Source of the DNA: DATJIG01 sp050260515
Lineage (GTDB): Bacteria; Pseudomonadota; Alphaproteobacteria; SMXQ01
Length of the DNA stretch: 64,000 nt
Direction of reading: 5' to 3'
NCBI GenBank assembly: GCA_050260515.1
Contig: JBLNCI010000048.1
Coordinates: 62,001-126,000 of the forward strand
The notes under the pieces were generated by a model. That model searched no databases. It had not been told where the DNA came from and saw nothing but the letters and a program-made list of their open reading frames with translations. Numbering within the stretch: the stretch's first letter is position 1; each line of letters starts with the position of its first letter. Position numbers and translations under genes: made by a program. Below, piece after piece: positions 6,630-15,234 of the stretch.

Positions 6630-7988
6630 ATGCAGATCACATTCCTCGGCGGCGTCGGCACAGTTACCGGTTCCAAGTATCTCGTCGAAGCCGGCGGCCG
6701 GCGAATTCTCGTCGATTGCGGTCTGTTCCAGGGGCTGAAGCAGCTTCGCCTGCGGAACTGGGAACCGCTTCCCGTCGACCCCGCGACCGTCGACGCGGTT
6801 GTGCTTACCCATGCGCACCTCGACCATTCCGGCTATCTCCCGCTGCTGGTGCGGAATGGCTTCAAGGGTCACGTGCTGTGCACCGCAGCGACCGCCGATC
6901 TCTGCGCGATCCTCCTGCCCGATGCCGGCCATCTCGAGGAGCGCGATGCCGAATCCGCCAACCGGCACGGCTACTCCAAACATCATCCGGCACTGCCGCT
7001 GTTCACTGAGGCCGATGCAAGAGCGGTGCTGCCGCGGCTCTCGCCGCTCACCTGGGACACGGCCCACGATCTCGGCGGCGGCCTCACCCTCACGTTTCGC
7101 TACGCCGGGCACATCCTCGGTGCGGCTATGGCATTGCTGTCCTGGCGCGGAAGCTCGGTCCTATTCTCGGGCGATGTCGGGCGGCCCCACGACCCGATCA
7201 TGCGCGCTCCGGCATCCATCGGAGCCGTCGACTACCTCGTGGTCGAATCGACCTACGGCGACCGCACGCACAACGGCGATGATCCCGAAGCCCGGCTCGC
7301 CGATGTCATCATCCGAACCAGCAAGCGCGGTGGGACCGTGGTCATTCCCGCGTTCGCGGTCGGGCGTGCCCAGGCAATCCTGTACCATCTGTTCCAGCTC
7401 AGGAAAACGAAGCGGATTCCCGATCTCCCGATCTTCCTCGACAGCCCGATGGCCATCGACGCGGGCGACATCTTCCACAAACATCGCCGCGATCACCGGC
7501 TGTCCGAGGCCGAATGCCACGCGGTGTGCGGCGTGGCGCGCGCGACGCGGAGCGTCGAGGAATCGAAAGCCATCGACCGCAATCCCGTGCCTTCGATCGT
7601 GATCTCGGCCAGCGGCATGGCGACGGGCGGACGCGTGCTCCATCATCTCAAGGTGTTCGCTCCGGACGATCGCAACGCCATCGTCTTCACCGGATTCCAG
7701 GCCGCCGGGACCCGTGGCGCGGCGATGCTGGCGGGAGCCTCGGAGCTCAAGATCCACGGCGCCTACGTCCCGGTACGGGCCGAGGTGGTCAACCTCGGCA
7801 TGCTGTCCGCCCATGCCGATGCGAACGAGATCATGGCCTGGTTGCGGACCGCATCGGCCGCCCCGCGCATGACGTTCGTCACGCATGGCGAGCCTACGGC
7901 TGCCGATACCCTACGCCATCGCATAGAGGAAGAGCTCGGCTGGGCCACCCGCGTTCCCGACTACCGGGATATGGTAACGACCGGATAG
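6630..7988 (+). CDS. Metallo-beta-lactamase/beta-CASP ribonuclease family protein
   Basis: This 452-residue protein has the zinc motif HAHLDHSG (61-68), a second His in YAGHILGAAM, the Asp of FSGDVGRP, and the beta-CASP and RNA-specificity motifs VVESTYGDR, IPAFAVGRAQ, ISASGMATGGR and LSAHAD. This is the CPSF73-like group of bacterial RNA-processing endo/exonucleases, length typical (about 450-470). All metal ligands appear present, so an active RNase is likely. It stands alone on the plus strand with a predicted 28-nt leader downstream of an FNR/FixK-like box. In this island it may process or degrade RNA under stress; the target is unknown. Confidence 0.93.
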   Translation: MQITFLGGVGTVTGSKYLVEAGGRRILVDCGLFQGLKQLRLRNWEPLPVDPATVDAVVLTHAHLDHSGYLPLLVRNGFKGHVLCTAATADLCAILLPDAGHLEERDAESANRHGYSKHHPALPLFTEADARAVLPRLSPLTWDTAHDLGGGLTLTFRYAGHILGAAMALLSWRGSSVLFSGDVGRPHDPIMRAPASIGAVDYLVVESTYGDRTHNGDDPEARLADVIIRTSKRGGTVVIPAFAVGRAQAILYHLFQLRKTKRIPDLPIFLDSPMAIDAGDIFHKHRRDHRLSEAECHAVCGVARATRSVEESKAIDRNPVPSIVISASGMATGGRVLHHLKVFAPDDRNAIVFTGFQAAGTRGAAMLAGASELKIHGAYVPVRAEVVNLGMLSAHADANEIMAWLRTASAAPRMTFVTHGEPTAADTLRHRIEEELGWATRVPDYRDMVTTG

Positions 7989-8016
7989 CCCACGCCCACA
8001 CCTGCCGCAGGTCGCG

Positions 8017-10485
8017 TCAGATCCGCGTGACCCGCAGCCGCAGCGAATTGGCGATGACGCTCACCGAGGATAATGCCATCGCCGCCGCGGCAATGATCGG
8101 TGACAGCAGTATCCCGAACTTCGGATACAGCACGCCTGCGGCGATCGGCACGCCGGCGGCGTTGTAGATGAAGGCGAAGAACAGGTTCTGCCGGATGTTC
8201 CGCATCGTGGCCTGAGACAATCTGCGGGCGCGAGCAATGCCGTTGAGATCCCCCTTCACAAGCGTCACGCCCGCGCTTTCGATCGCGACATCCGTTCCTG
8301 TGCCCATCGCGATACCCACGTCAGCCGCCGCCAGCGCGGGTGCGTCGTTGACGCCGTCGCCGGCCATCGCCACGGCACGGCCCTCGCCCTTTAGGCGCTG
8401 CACCACGGCGCTCTTCTGATCCGGGAGCACGTCGGCCTCGACGTCGGGAAGGCCGAGACGCCGCGCGACCGCTTCCGCAGTGGTACGGTTGTCGCCGGTC
8501 AGCATGACGACGCGAACGCCTTCGGCGCGCAGCGATGCCAGCGCCTCCGGCGTCGTCTCCTTGACCGCATCGGCGATAGCGATCACCCCCTTCACTTTTC
8601 CGGCGATGCCGACGAACAGCACCGTCGCGCCTTCGCGACGAAGCTCGTCCGCGCGTGCGCCAAGCGGCGCAGGATCGATCCCCTGCTCGCTGAGGAACTT
8701 GGCGGTGCCGAGAACCACACGGTTTCCGTCGACCGTGCCCATCACACCCTTGCCGGTGGGCGCATTGAAGTCGGCGACCGCTGGGATGACGAGCTTACGC
8801 GCGCCAGCGGCGACCACGATCGCCTTGGCGAGCGGGTGCTCGCTCGATTGTTCGACGGCAGCGGCGTGCGCCAGGAGTTGCTCCTCGGTCACGCCGTCGA
8901 TCGGCGCCACCGCGATCACGGACGGCTTGCCTTCGGTCAGAGTTCCCGTCTTGTCCACCACGAGCGTGTCGATTCTCTCCATGCGCTCGAGCGCCTCGGC
9001 ATTCTTGATCAGAACGCCGGACTGCGCCCCACGCCCAACGCCGACCATGATCGACATCGGCGTCGCCAGCCCGAGCGCGCACGGACACGCGATGATCAGA
9101 ACCGCCACGGCCGCCACCAGCCCGTAGGCGAAGCGCGGCTCAGGTCCCCATGTCGCCCACGAGACGAACGCTGCCACGGCGACGACGATGACCGCCGGCA
9201 CGAACCAGGCGGACACCTGGTCCGCCAGTCGCTGGATCGGCGCTCGGCTGCGCTGAGCCTCGGCCACCATCTGGACGATGCGCGCCAGCATCGTGTCGCG
9301 ACCGACCTTCTCCGCCTGCATGACGAGCGCGCCGGTCTGGTTGATCGTGCCACCGATCACGCGGTCGCCGACCGACTTGGTGACCGGCATGGATTCGCCC
9401 GTGACCATTGACTCGTCGATGGACGACCGGCCCTCGAGGACCTTGCCGTCGACCGGCACCTTCTCACCGGGACGAACCCGCAGTCGATCGTTCACCTCGA
9501 CCGCGTCGAGGCGAATCTCCTCCTCCGCCCCGTCCAGCTTCAGCCGACGCGCGGTCTTCGGTGCGAGGTCAAGCAGAGCACGGATCGCTCCGCTGGTGCG
9601 TTCGCGGGCACGCAGTTCGAGCACCTGTCCGAGCAGTACCAGGACGGTAATGACTGCGGCCGCTTCGTAATAAACGGCGACGGTCCCTTCGGGCGTGCGA
9701 AAGGCCGGCGGGAACACCCCGGGCGCGAGCGTCGCCACGACGCTGTAGAGCCATGCCACGCCGACGCCGAGGGCAATGAGACTGAACATGTTGAGAGAGC
9801 GGACAAGAACGGAGCGCCAGCCGCGGACGAAGAACGGCCATCCCGCCCAGAGAACGACGGGAGTCGCCAGGATCGCCTGGATCCAGATCGACATCTTGGC
9901 CGGCACGTACATGTGGAGCCCGGTAAGATGGCCGCCCATTTCGAGCGCCAAAACGGGAAGACTCAGCACCAGCCCGATCCAGAACCGGCGCGTCATGTCG
10001 GCGAGCTCGGGATTCGGCGCGGCCTCGGCCGTGACCAGAACCGGCTCCAGCGCCATGCCGCAGATCGGGCATGAGCCGGGCCCGATCTGCCTGATTTCTG
10101 GGTGCATCGGGCAGGTGTAAACCGTGCCTTCCGGGACAGGCGGAGCGGCGACGGCGGAGCCGAGATAGCGCGCGGGATCGGCAATGAACTTCTCGCGACA
10201 CCCGGCGGAGCAGAAGTGGAAGGTGCGTCCCTGATGGTCGGCGCGGTGCTTCGACGTGTGCGGATCGACCATCATCCCGCAGACCGGGTCCTTCACCTTG
10301 TCACGGGCTTGATCGGTGGGACCGTGACCGTGGCCGGAATGATCGTGCGCATGCCCGGAATGAACGGCCGCGGCAGCGGACTGGGTCGGCACCACGCCGT
10401 CACCGTGCGCTCCAGGCTGATGTTCGTGGCAGCAGGAGCCTTTCGACGCGGGCTTGTCATGAGGGTCGTGCGGGGTCTCGGCCAT
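8017..10485 (-). CDS. copA: Copper-translocating P1B-type ATPase
   Basis: This 822-residue inner-membrane copper-efflux ATPase has, in order: a His-rich tail with CC and repeated HGH/HDH (1-60), a YHS-type metal domain with DPVCGM and FCSAGC (62-108), a heavy-metal-binding domain with CPMHP and CPICGM (123-148), membrane helices, the actuator TGES, the CPC copper site (467-469 in IIACPCALGLATP), the phosphorylation motif DKTGT (511-515), and TGDN and GDGVNDAP. All P-type motifs are intact. It diverges from csoR over one shared operator, so Cu(I) should derepress both. The YHS and CPMHP modules replace the classical GMTCxxC domain. Confidence 0.97.
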   Translation of the reverse strand: MAETPHDPHDKPASKGSCCHEHQPGAHGDGVVPTQSAAAAVHSGHAHDHSGHGHGPTDQARDKVKDPVCGMMVDPHTSKHRADHQGRTFHFCSAGCREKFIADPARYLGSAVAAPPVPEGTVYTCPMHPEIRQIGPGSCPICGMALEPVLVTAEAAPNPELADMTRRFWIGLVLSLPVLALEMGGHLTGLHMYVPAKMSIWIQAILATPVVLWAGWPFFVRGWRSVLVRSLNMFSLIALGVGVAWLYSVVATLAPGVFPPAFRTPEGTVAVYYEAAAVITVLVLLGQVLELRARERTSGAIRALLDLAPKTARRLKLDGAEEEIRLDAVEVNDRLRVRPGEKVPVDGKVLEGRSSIDESMVTGESMPVTKSVGDRVIGGTINQTGALVMQAEKVGRDTMLARIVQMVAEAQRSRAPIQRLADQVSAWFVPAVIVVAVAAFVSWATWGPEPRFAYGLVAAVAVLIIACPCALGLATPMSIMVGVGRGAQSGVLIKNAEALERMERIDTLVVDKTGTLTEGKPSVIAVAPIDGVTEEQLLAHAAAVEQSSEHPLAKAIVVAAGARKLVIPAVADFNAPTGKGVMGTVDGNRVVLGTAKFLSEQGIDPAPLGARADELRREGATVLFVGIAGKVKGVIAIADAVKETTPEALASLRAEGVRVVMLTGDNRTTAEAVARRLGLPDVEADVLPDQKSAVVQRLKGEGRAVAMAGDGVNDAPALAAADVGIAMGTGTDVAIESAGVTLVKGDLNGIARARRLSQATMRNIRQNLFFAFIYNAAGVPIAAGVLYPKFGILLSPIIAAAAMALSSVSVIANSLRLRVTRI

Positions 10486-10512
10486 GGGTCGATGCCTTCA
10501 TTGCAGATGCCC

Positions 10513-10541
10513 TTGCAAGGTATACCCTGTAGGGGTATACA
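10513..10541. promoter_or_regulatory. CsoR operator within overlapping divergent promoters
   Basis: A perfect inverted repeat with arms GTATACCC and GGGTATAC and a 5-bp spacer occupies 10520-10540. This G-tract palindrome is the usual CsoR operator type. On the plus strand TTGCAA (10513-10518) and TATACA (10536-10541) are 17 bp apart; on the minus strand TTGCCT and TATACC are 16 bp apart. CsoR bound here would block both promoters. The plus-strand start would fall at about the csoR ATG. Confidence 0.85.
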
Positions 10542-10548
10542 GGCAAGG

Positions 10549-10824
10549 ATGAAGGCCCTGACCAAGACTTCCTGCCTCAAGCGCCTCAATCGCATCGAAG
10601 GCCAGATCCGCGGACTGGCCCGAATGGTCGAGGACGACCGCTACTGCATCGACATCGTGACGCAGATCGCGGCCAGCCGCGCTGCGCTGCGGCGCGTCGA
10701 AGAGGAAATCCTGCAGGACCACGTCGCGCACTGCGTCGAGCATGCGATCGCCAGTGGCGATGCCAAGGAGCAGCGAAAGAAGGTCGCCGAGCTGATCGAA
10801 GTCCTCTCTCGCACGAACCGCTGA
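10549..10824 (+). CDS. csoR: CsoR-family copper-sensing repressor
   Basis: This 91-residue all-helical repressor belongs to the CsoR/RcnR/FrmR family. The N-terminus SCLKRLNRIEGQIRG is typical. The metal-sensing residues are Cys33, His58 and Cys62, with the 25 and 4 residue spacing of M. tuberculosis CsoR (Cys36, His61, Cys65), which points to Cu(I), not Ni or formaldehyde. Apo-protein is expected to bind the palindrome at 10520-10540 and release it on Cu(I) binding. The frame is open further upstream, but homology begins at this ATG. There is almost no leader between the predicted transcription start and the ATG, so translation may be leaderless. It heads a plus-strand copper gene run. Confidence 0.95.
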   Translation: MKALTKTSCLKRLNRIEGQIRGLARMVEDDRYCIDIVTQIAASRAALRRVEEEILQDHVAHCVEHAIASGDAKEQRKKVAELIEVLSRTNR

Positions 10825-10846
10825 CACTCCGGTAGCTTATGTACTT

Positions 10847-11215
10847 ATGGGCATGATCCGGTCGAAGATAAGGCGGTCGCCGCACCTGCTCGCGATCGCC
10901 CTCCTCTCCTTCCTCACGTTGGGAGCCGGTGAAGCATCGGCTCACGCCACCGCTGCGTCCCATCACGACCGGACGTCGAATCCCCAAGTCTCGACGTCGT
11001 CCGCCGTCCTGCTGCCGTCCCCCGGTGGACCGGACCACGGCCATTGCGTCACATGCCCGCCGTGCTGCGCTGCCGCGTGCGGCGTACCGAGCGCGCTGAG
11101 CGAAACCACCAGCGTGCCGACTCTGCTTCCCGGTTCCTGCCCGCAGCCGGTCGCGTTGTCATTCCAGCGCGACGGCCAGGCGCTCACCCCACCGGCCCCT
11201 CCTCCACGAGCCTGA
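10847..11215 (+). CDS. Secreted Cys-rich small protein of the copper cluster, unknown function
   Basis: This 122-residue protein has an N-terminal signal peptide (HLLAIALLSFLTLGAG, cleavage after ASA), then His residues (HATAASHHD) and a metal-ligand-rich stretch DHGHCVTCPPCCAAACG near 63-79, and a proline-rich tail. I do not recognise a named family; a DUF2946-like small copper-associated protein is possible. It starts 22 bp after csoR and precedes the cupredoxin gene on the same strand, so a periplasmic copper-binding role is inferred from position and ligand content. Confidence 0.6.
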   Translation: MGMIRSKIRRSPHLLAIALLSFLTLGAGEASAHATAASHHDRTSNPQVSTSSAVLLPSPGGPDHGHCVTCPPCCAAACGVPSALSETTSVPTLLPGSCPQPVALSFQRDGQALTPPAPPPRA

Positions 11216-11321
11216 CGCATCACGTCGAGCGCCCCCACGCCTAGCGCGACGGGGTCCGCCAGTTGCGTCCATTTCGTTCCATGCGCCTGCCCTCGGGCAG
11301 CCGCGTCTCTTGGAGGATCCT

Positions 11322-11867
11322 ATGTCCCGGTCCCTGCCAGTCATCAGGAAGGCGCTCGCCTTCGCCACCCTCACTTTTTCCTCTGCCGCACTCGCGGCCG
11401 AAGGCCCCCCAGGGCACACCCATGAGTACGCCGCCGTCGGTCAGCCGGCGAAGCCGACCGCGTCCAGCCGCTCCGTTCAGGTCACGCTCGTCGACATGGC
11501 CTTCGAGCCGGAGACCATCAACGTAAAGTCAGGCGAGACCGTCCGCTTCGTCGTCACGAACAAGGGCCAGCTCCTGCACGAGTTCAACCTGGGCACCCCG
11601 GCGATGCACGCCGAGCACCAGAAGGAGATGGCGATGATGATGGACCACGGGATGATCACCGCCACCGGGATCGACGAGCACATGATGAAGATGGACATGG
11701 GCGGCCATCAGATGACCCACGACGACCCGAACAGCGTGCTTGTCCCGCCGGGCGAGACACGGGAACTCACGTGGAAGTTCACCAAGGACGCCGAGATCGA
11801 GTTCGCCTGCAACATCCCGGGACATTACGAGGCCGGCATGGTCGGCAAGATCGAGCGCTCGCGCTGA
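11322..11867 (+). CDS. copI: Periplasmic cupredoxin (CopI-like copper tolerance protein)
   Basis: This 181-residue protein has a signal peptide ending ALAA and a cupredoxin fold. Type 1 copper ligands are His86 (LLHEFN), Cys163, His168 and Met173 (ACNIPGHYEAGM). A Met/His-rich insertion at about 95-133 (HQKEMAMMMDHGM, MMKMDMGGHQM) could hold extra Cu(I). Such proteins bind or oxidise periplasmic copper beside CopA. I use the ATG at 11322 because GGAGG lies six bases upstream; the in-frame TTG at 11310 has no such support. It is 24 bp upstream of the multicopper oxidase. Confidence 0.88.
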   Translation: MSRSLPVIRKALAFATLTFSSAALAAEGPPGHTHEYAAVGQPAKPTASSRSVQVTLVDMAFEPETINVKSGETVRFVVTNKGQLLHEFNLGTPAMHAEHQKEMAMMMDHGMITATGIDEHMMKMDMGGHQMTHDDPNSVLVPPGETRELTWKFTKDAEIEFACNIPGHYEAGMVGKIERSR

Positions 11868-11891
11868 TCTCAGTATCCCTAGAGGGTTGTC

Positions 11892-13682
11892 ATGCTCGCA
11901 AAACTTACCCGCCGGATGGTTCCGCTCGCCGCGGCTGCGGTTATCCTCATGGCGCCGGCGTTCGCCGGCGCTGATAGCTACGATCTCGTCATCGACAAGG
12001 GGCCGGTCAACACCACCGGCAAGGAGCGGACCGCGACGTTGATCAACGGCCAACTACCCGGCCCGGCGCTGCGGTTCAAGGAAGGCGAGGACGTGACGGT
12101 TCGCGTCACCAACCGCCTCAGCGAGCCGACCTCCATTCATTGGCACGGGCTCCTGCTGCCGAGCGAGCAGGACGGAGTTCCCGGCGTGAGCAACGGGTTC
12201 CGCGGTATCCAGCCGGGCGAGACCTATACCTACCGCTTTCCGATCAAGCAGGCAGGCACCTACTGGTACCACAGCCATTCGGCGACCCAGGAGCAGACCG
12301 GGATGTACGCTCCGATCATCATCGAGCCGAAGGGGCGCGAGCCGTTCCGCTACGACCGCGATTACGTCGTCGTGCTGTCGGATTGGACGGACGAAAATCC
12401 GGACGGCATCGTTCGAAACCTGAAGCTCTACCCCGGCTACTACAACGAGCATAAGCGCACGCTCGTCGACTTCTTCCGCGACGCGGCCAAGGACGGTTTC
12501 GGCGCCGCGCTCCGGGACCGGAAAATGTGGGGCGAAATGCGGATGGACCCCACAGATATCGCCGATGTCGCCGGATACACGTTCCTCGTGAACGGTAAGA
12601 CGCCGGCGCAAAACTTCACCGCGCTGTTCAAACCCGGCCAACGTGTTCGCCTGCGCTTCATCAATTCGGCGGCGATGAGCTACTTCGACGTGCGCATCCC
12701 CGGTCTGAAGATGACCGTGGTACAGGCCGACGGGAACAATGTGCAGCCTGTACCCGTCGACGAGTTCCGGATTGCGGTGGCGGAAACCTACGACGTGCTG
12801 GTTCAGCCGCGAGACGAAAAGGCGTACTCGATCCTCGCCGAATCGATGGATCGCACCGGCTTCGGCCGCGCGACCCTGGCACCGCGCGAGGGGATGGCCG
12901 GGGAGATTCCGTCGCATCGTCCTCGGCCGCTGCTGACGATGGCCGACATGGGATCGAATTTCGGCCCAACCGGTCTCGACCGCGGAACGCCCCGTCCCGA
13001 GATGGACGCCCCCGGTCATGTGGCACCCATGGAAATGGACCACGCGATGGGGCAGTCCGGCACGCAAAGCCACACGATGCCCGATGGCTCGACGATGCCG
13101 GGCATGAGCCATGGTTCGGCTCCGGCTCCGTCGAGCGCCACGCACACCATGCCCGACGGCTCGACAATGGCCGGCATGGATCACTCCGCCATGGGCCACG
13201 GCGCGGCCGCCGATCCCCTCGCCAACGACACCGGCGCCCCGGAGGGCGCAAAGGTCCTCTCCTACAAGGACCTGAAGGCATTGTCGTCGCCCTACGACGC
13301 CCGGGAGCCCGACCGCATCATCGAGGTGCGTCTGACGGGCAACATGGAGCGCTTTTTCTGGTCGATGAATGGCCGGAAATACAACGAAGCCCAACCCATC
13401 GTGCTGCGCTACGGCGAGCGGGTCCGCTTCCGTTTCATTAACGAGACGATGATGAACCATCCCATGCACCTGCACGGCATGTGGATGCTGCCGCGCGTCG
13501 GCAACGGCGCCCGCGATCCGATCAAGCACGTGGTGAACATCAAGCCGGGAAGCTCGCTCGACGTCGACATTCCCGCCGACGCCGAGGGGAACTGGGCGTT
13601 CCACTGCCATCTGCTCTACCACATGGAGGCAGGGATGATGCGGAAGGTGACAGTGGTCCGCGAGGCCGCCGCCAATGACTAG
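11892..13682 (+). CDS. pcoA: Copper-resistance multicopper oxidase (CopA/PcoA type)
   Basis: This 596-residue periplasmic multicopper oxidase is thought to oxidise Cu(I) to less toxic Cu(II). It has a signal peptide ending AFAGA and all four copper-ligand motifs: HWHG and WYHSHS in the first domain, HPMHLHG and HCHLLYHMEAGM in the last. A Met/His-rich linker near 380-440 has two copies of HTMPDGSTM followed by GM, typical copper-sponge repeats of the CopA/PcoA group. The usual RR-type Tat motif is weak (LTRRMVPLAAAAV). The gene overlaps copB by 8 bp. This is the Pseudomonas CopA type, not the ATPase of the same name at 8017-10485. Confidence 0.96.
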   Translation: MLAKLTRRMVPLAAAAVILMAPAFAGADSYDLVIDKGPVNTTGKERTATLINGQLPGPALRFKEGEDVTVRVTNRLSEPTSIHWHGLLLPSEQDGVPGVSNGFRGIQPGETYTYRFPIKQAGTYWYHSHSATQEQTGMYAPIIIEPKGREPFRYDRDYVVVLSDWTDENPDGIVRNLKLYPGYYNEHKRTLVDFFRDAAKDGFGAALRDRKMWGEMRMDPTDIADVAGYTFLVNGKTPAQNFTALFKPGQRVRLRFINSAAMSYFDVRIPGLKMTVVQADGNNVQPVPVDEFRIAVAETYDVLVQPRDEKAYSILAESMDRTGFGRATLAPREGMAGEIPSHRPRPLLTMADMGSNFGPTGLDRGTPRPEMDAPGHVAPMEMDHAMGQSGTQSHTMPDGSTMPGMSHGSAPAPSSATHTMPDGSTMAGMDHSAMGHGAAADPLANDTGAPEGAKVLSYKDLKALSSPYDAREPDRIIEVRLTGNMERFFWSMNGRKYNEAQPIVLRYGERVRFRFINETMMNHPMHLHGMWMLPRVGNGARDPIKHVVNIKPGSSLDVDIPADAEGNWAFHCHLLYHMEAGMMRKVTVVREAAAND

Positions 13683-14436
13683 GGTCGGTCACCGTCGCAC
13701 GCTCGCTGCCAGCGTGTTCGCCGTCCTTGCGGCGCTGTCGGATACGCCTGCCCGCGCGCAAATGGATCACGGTTCGGCTGCCCAGGGCGACCAGATGCAC
13801 GGGGGCAGACTGTACGGCCAGGTGCTTGTGGAGGAACTCGAACACCGGTGGAAGGATGGACAGGACGTGACCGCATGGGACGCGCAGGCGTGGTACGGCG
13901 GCGACTATGAGAAGGTGCGGCTCAAGACCGAGGGAAACCTCCGCAGCGCCGAGCGCGTCAACGATGCGGAGGTGCAGCTCCTGTATTCGCGCCTCGTCGG
14001 GTACTACTGGGACCTGCAAGCCGGCGTCCGCCACGACTTCCGTCCGAAGCCGTCGCGCAGCTATGGGGTCGTCGGGCTGCAGGGCCTCGCCCCGGGATAC
14101 TTCGAGGTGGATGCGAACGGATTCGTGAGCCAGGAAGGCGATGTGTCCGCGCGGGTAAAGGCGAACTACGACCTTCTCATCACCGAGCACCTGATCCTTC
14201 AGCCGAAGGCACAGATCAACGTCTCGGCCCAGGACGTCCCCGAACTCCACGCCGCGGCCGGCCTCAACGCCATCGAGTTCGGGTTGCGGTTGCGCTACGA
14301 GCTCGCGCACGAATTCGCCCCGTACGTCGGGATCAACTGGACGAGAAACGTGGGAGAGACGGCGCAACGCGTGCGTCGCGCGGGCGAAGACCCGAACGAG
14401 TTCGCGGCACTCGCGGGGGTGCGCTTTTGGTTCTAG
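13675..14436 (+). CDS. copB: Outer-membrane copper resistance protein CopB/PcoB
   Basis: This 253-residue protein has a signal peptide (to PARAQ), a short MDHG/HGG metal-binding stretch, and then the CopB beta-barrel region with RLYGQVLVEELEHRW, VRLKTEGN, QLLYSRLVGYYWDLQAG and the terminal aromatic residue (VRFWF), a typical barrel-assembly signal. It is somewhat shorter than Pseudomonas CopB because the long Met-rich N-terminal repeat is missing. It works with the multicopper oxidase, whose stop it overlaps by 8 bp. Confidence 0.95.
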   Translation: MTRVGHRRTLAASVFAVLAALSDTPARAQMDHGSAAQGDQMHGGRLYGQVLVEELEHRWKDGQDVTAWDAQAWYGGDYEKVRLKTEGNLRSAERVNDAEVQLLYSRLVGYYWDLQAGVRHDFRPKPSRSYGVVGLQGLAPGYFEVDANGFVSQEGDVSARVKANYDLLITEHLILQPKAQINVSAQDVPELHAAAGLNAIEFGLRLRYELAHEFAPYVGINWTRNVGETAQRVRRAGEDPNEFAALAGVRFWF

Positions 14437-14509
14437 AGGATTGACGTATCTCAAGGCCACCGTCATGCCTTCCGGCACGATGCATGGCTACCAACCAAGG
14501 AGGCATCAC

Positions 14510-14890
14510 ATGATCCGGCTTACGTCAGCGATCGGTGCGGCAGCGGTGGCCGTACTTCTCAGCGTTTCCCCGGCTGCAGCCCAGGAGTCGTCAGGAGAGG
14601 CGCAGCAACGTTTCCAGCGCATGCAGACGATGATGGATCAGGCGCAAAAGGCTCAGACGCCCCGGGAACGCCAACAGCTCATGTCCCAACACATGAGTCT
14701 CATGCGTGAGCAGCTCGACAGCATGAAGTCGATGATGGGCCAGGGCGGGATGATGGGGCAGCCGCAATCCGGCAACCTGCCGAACACCGAGCGCGGTGAG
14801 CAAATGATGCAGCAGCGCATGGACATGATGCAGCAGATGATGGACCAGATGCTCAAGATGCAGCAGATGATGCTGCCCCCGGCGCAGTAG
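14510..14890 (+). CDS. Met/Gln-rich periplasmic protein of the copper cluster
   Basis: This 126-residue protein has a signal peptide (to AAAQ) followed by a helical Met/Gln-rich body with repeated QRMQTMMDQ, MGQGGMMGQ and QMMQQRMDMMQQMMDQM, ending MMLPPAQ. Methionine-rich helices of this kind often bind Cu(I). AAGGAGG lies seven bases before the ATG at 14510; the 23 codons open upstream are not used. It is the last gene of the csoR-to-copB run. No named family was recognised, and the low-complexity composition limits certainty. Confidence 0.75.
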   Translation: MIRLTSAIGAAAVAVLLSVSPAAAQESSGEAQQRFQRMQTMMDQAQKAQTPRERQQLMSQHMSLMREQLDSMKSMMGQGGMMGQPQSGNLPNTERGEQMMQQRMDMMQQMMDQMLKMQQMMLPPAQ

Positions 14891-14895
14891 CGATA

Positions 14896-14936
14896 TCTCG
14901 GGGCGCGGCGGCGGCCGTGCGCGGCCGCTGCCGAGA
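14896..14936 (+). terminator. Long GC hairpin ending the copper gene run
   Basis: TCTCGG pairs with CCGAGA as the outer stem and GCGGCCG with CGGCCGC as the inner stem. No T-run follows, so it may be a transcript-end stabiliser or a Rho-dependent end instead of an intrinsic terminator. Confidence 0.35.
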
Positions 14937-14959
14937 GAATCGTTGATCCATCGGATGAA

Positions 14960-15035
14960 TGGCGTCCCCAAGGGGATTCGAACCCCTGTTACCGCCGTGA
15001 AAGGGCGATGTCCTAGGCCTCTAGACGATGGGGAC
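14960..15035 (-). tRNA. tRNA-Glu (anticodon TTC)
   Basis: The minus strand folds as a 76-nt tRNA. The acceptor stem GTCCCCA pairs with TGGGGAC, followed by discriminator G and an encoded CCA. The anticodon loop CTTTCAC gives TTC. The T arm contains GGTTCGAATCC. The sequence is nearly the standard bacterial tRNA-Glu; the first anticodon-stem pair is U-G. It is convergent with the copper cluster. No integrase or duplicate 3' end is seen nearby. Confidence 0.97.
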
Positions 15036-15234
15036 GCAGGGCGAGGCCGACGACAAGATCGGCGCGCGCGGTGCGGCTGAGGGCCGCCTTCATCTAACGG
15101 GCTGACTTCGGAAAAGCAAGCGCGGCCGCCGGGTTGCGGCGCGCTGCTGCGTACTTGTGACCCTTTCCTCAGGCCGGAAACACGGCCTAAAATGCATTGC
15201 GCAAAATAAAGTCAGAAAAGCCCAAGGGGGTCCC

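Noticed and set aside
12054..13622. A 522-codon minus-strand frame.
   Set aside because: It is the antisense of the multicopper oxidase, whose copper motifs are clear.
14960..15035. tRNA-Glu as an integration site for an island.
   Set aside because: No integrase, no repeat of the tRNA 3' end and no mobile gene is seen nearby.
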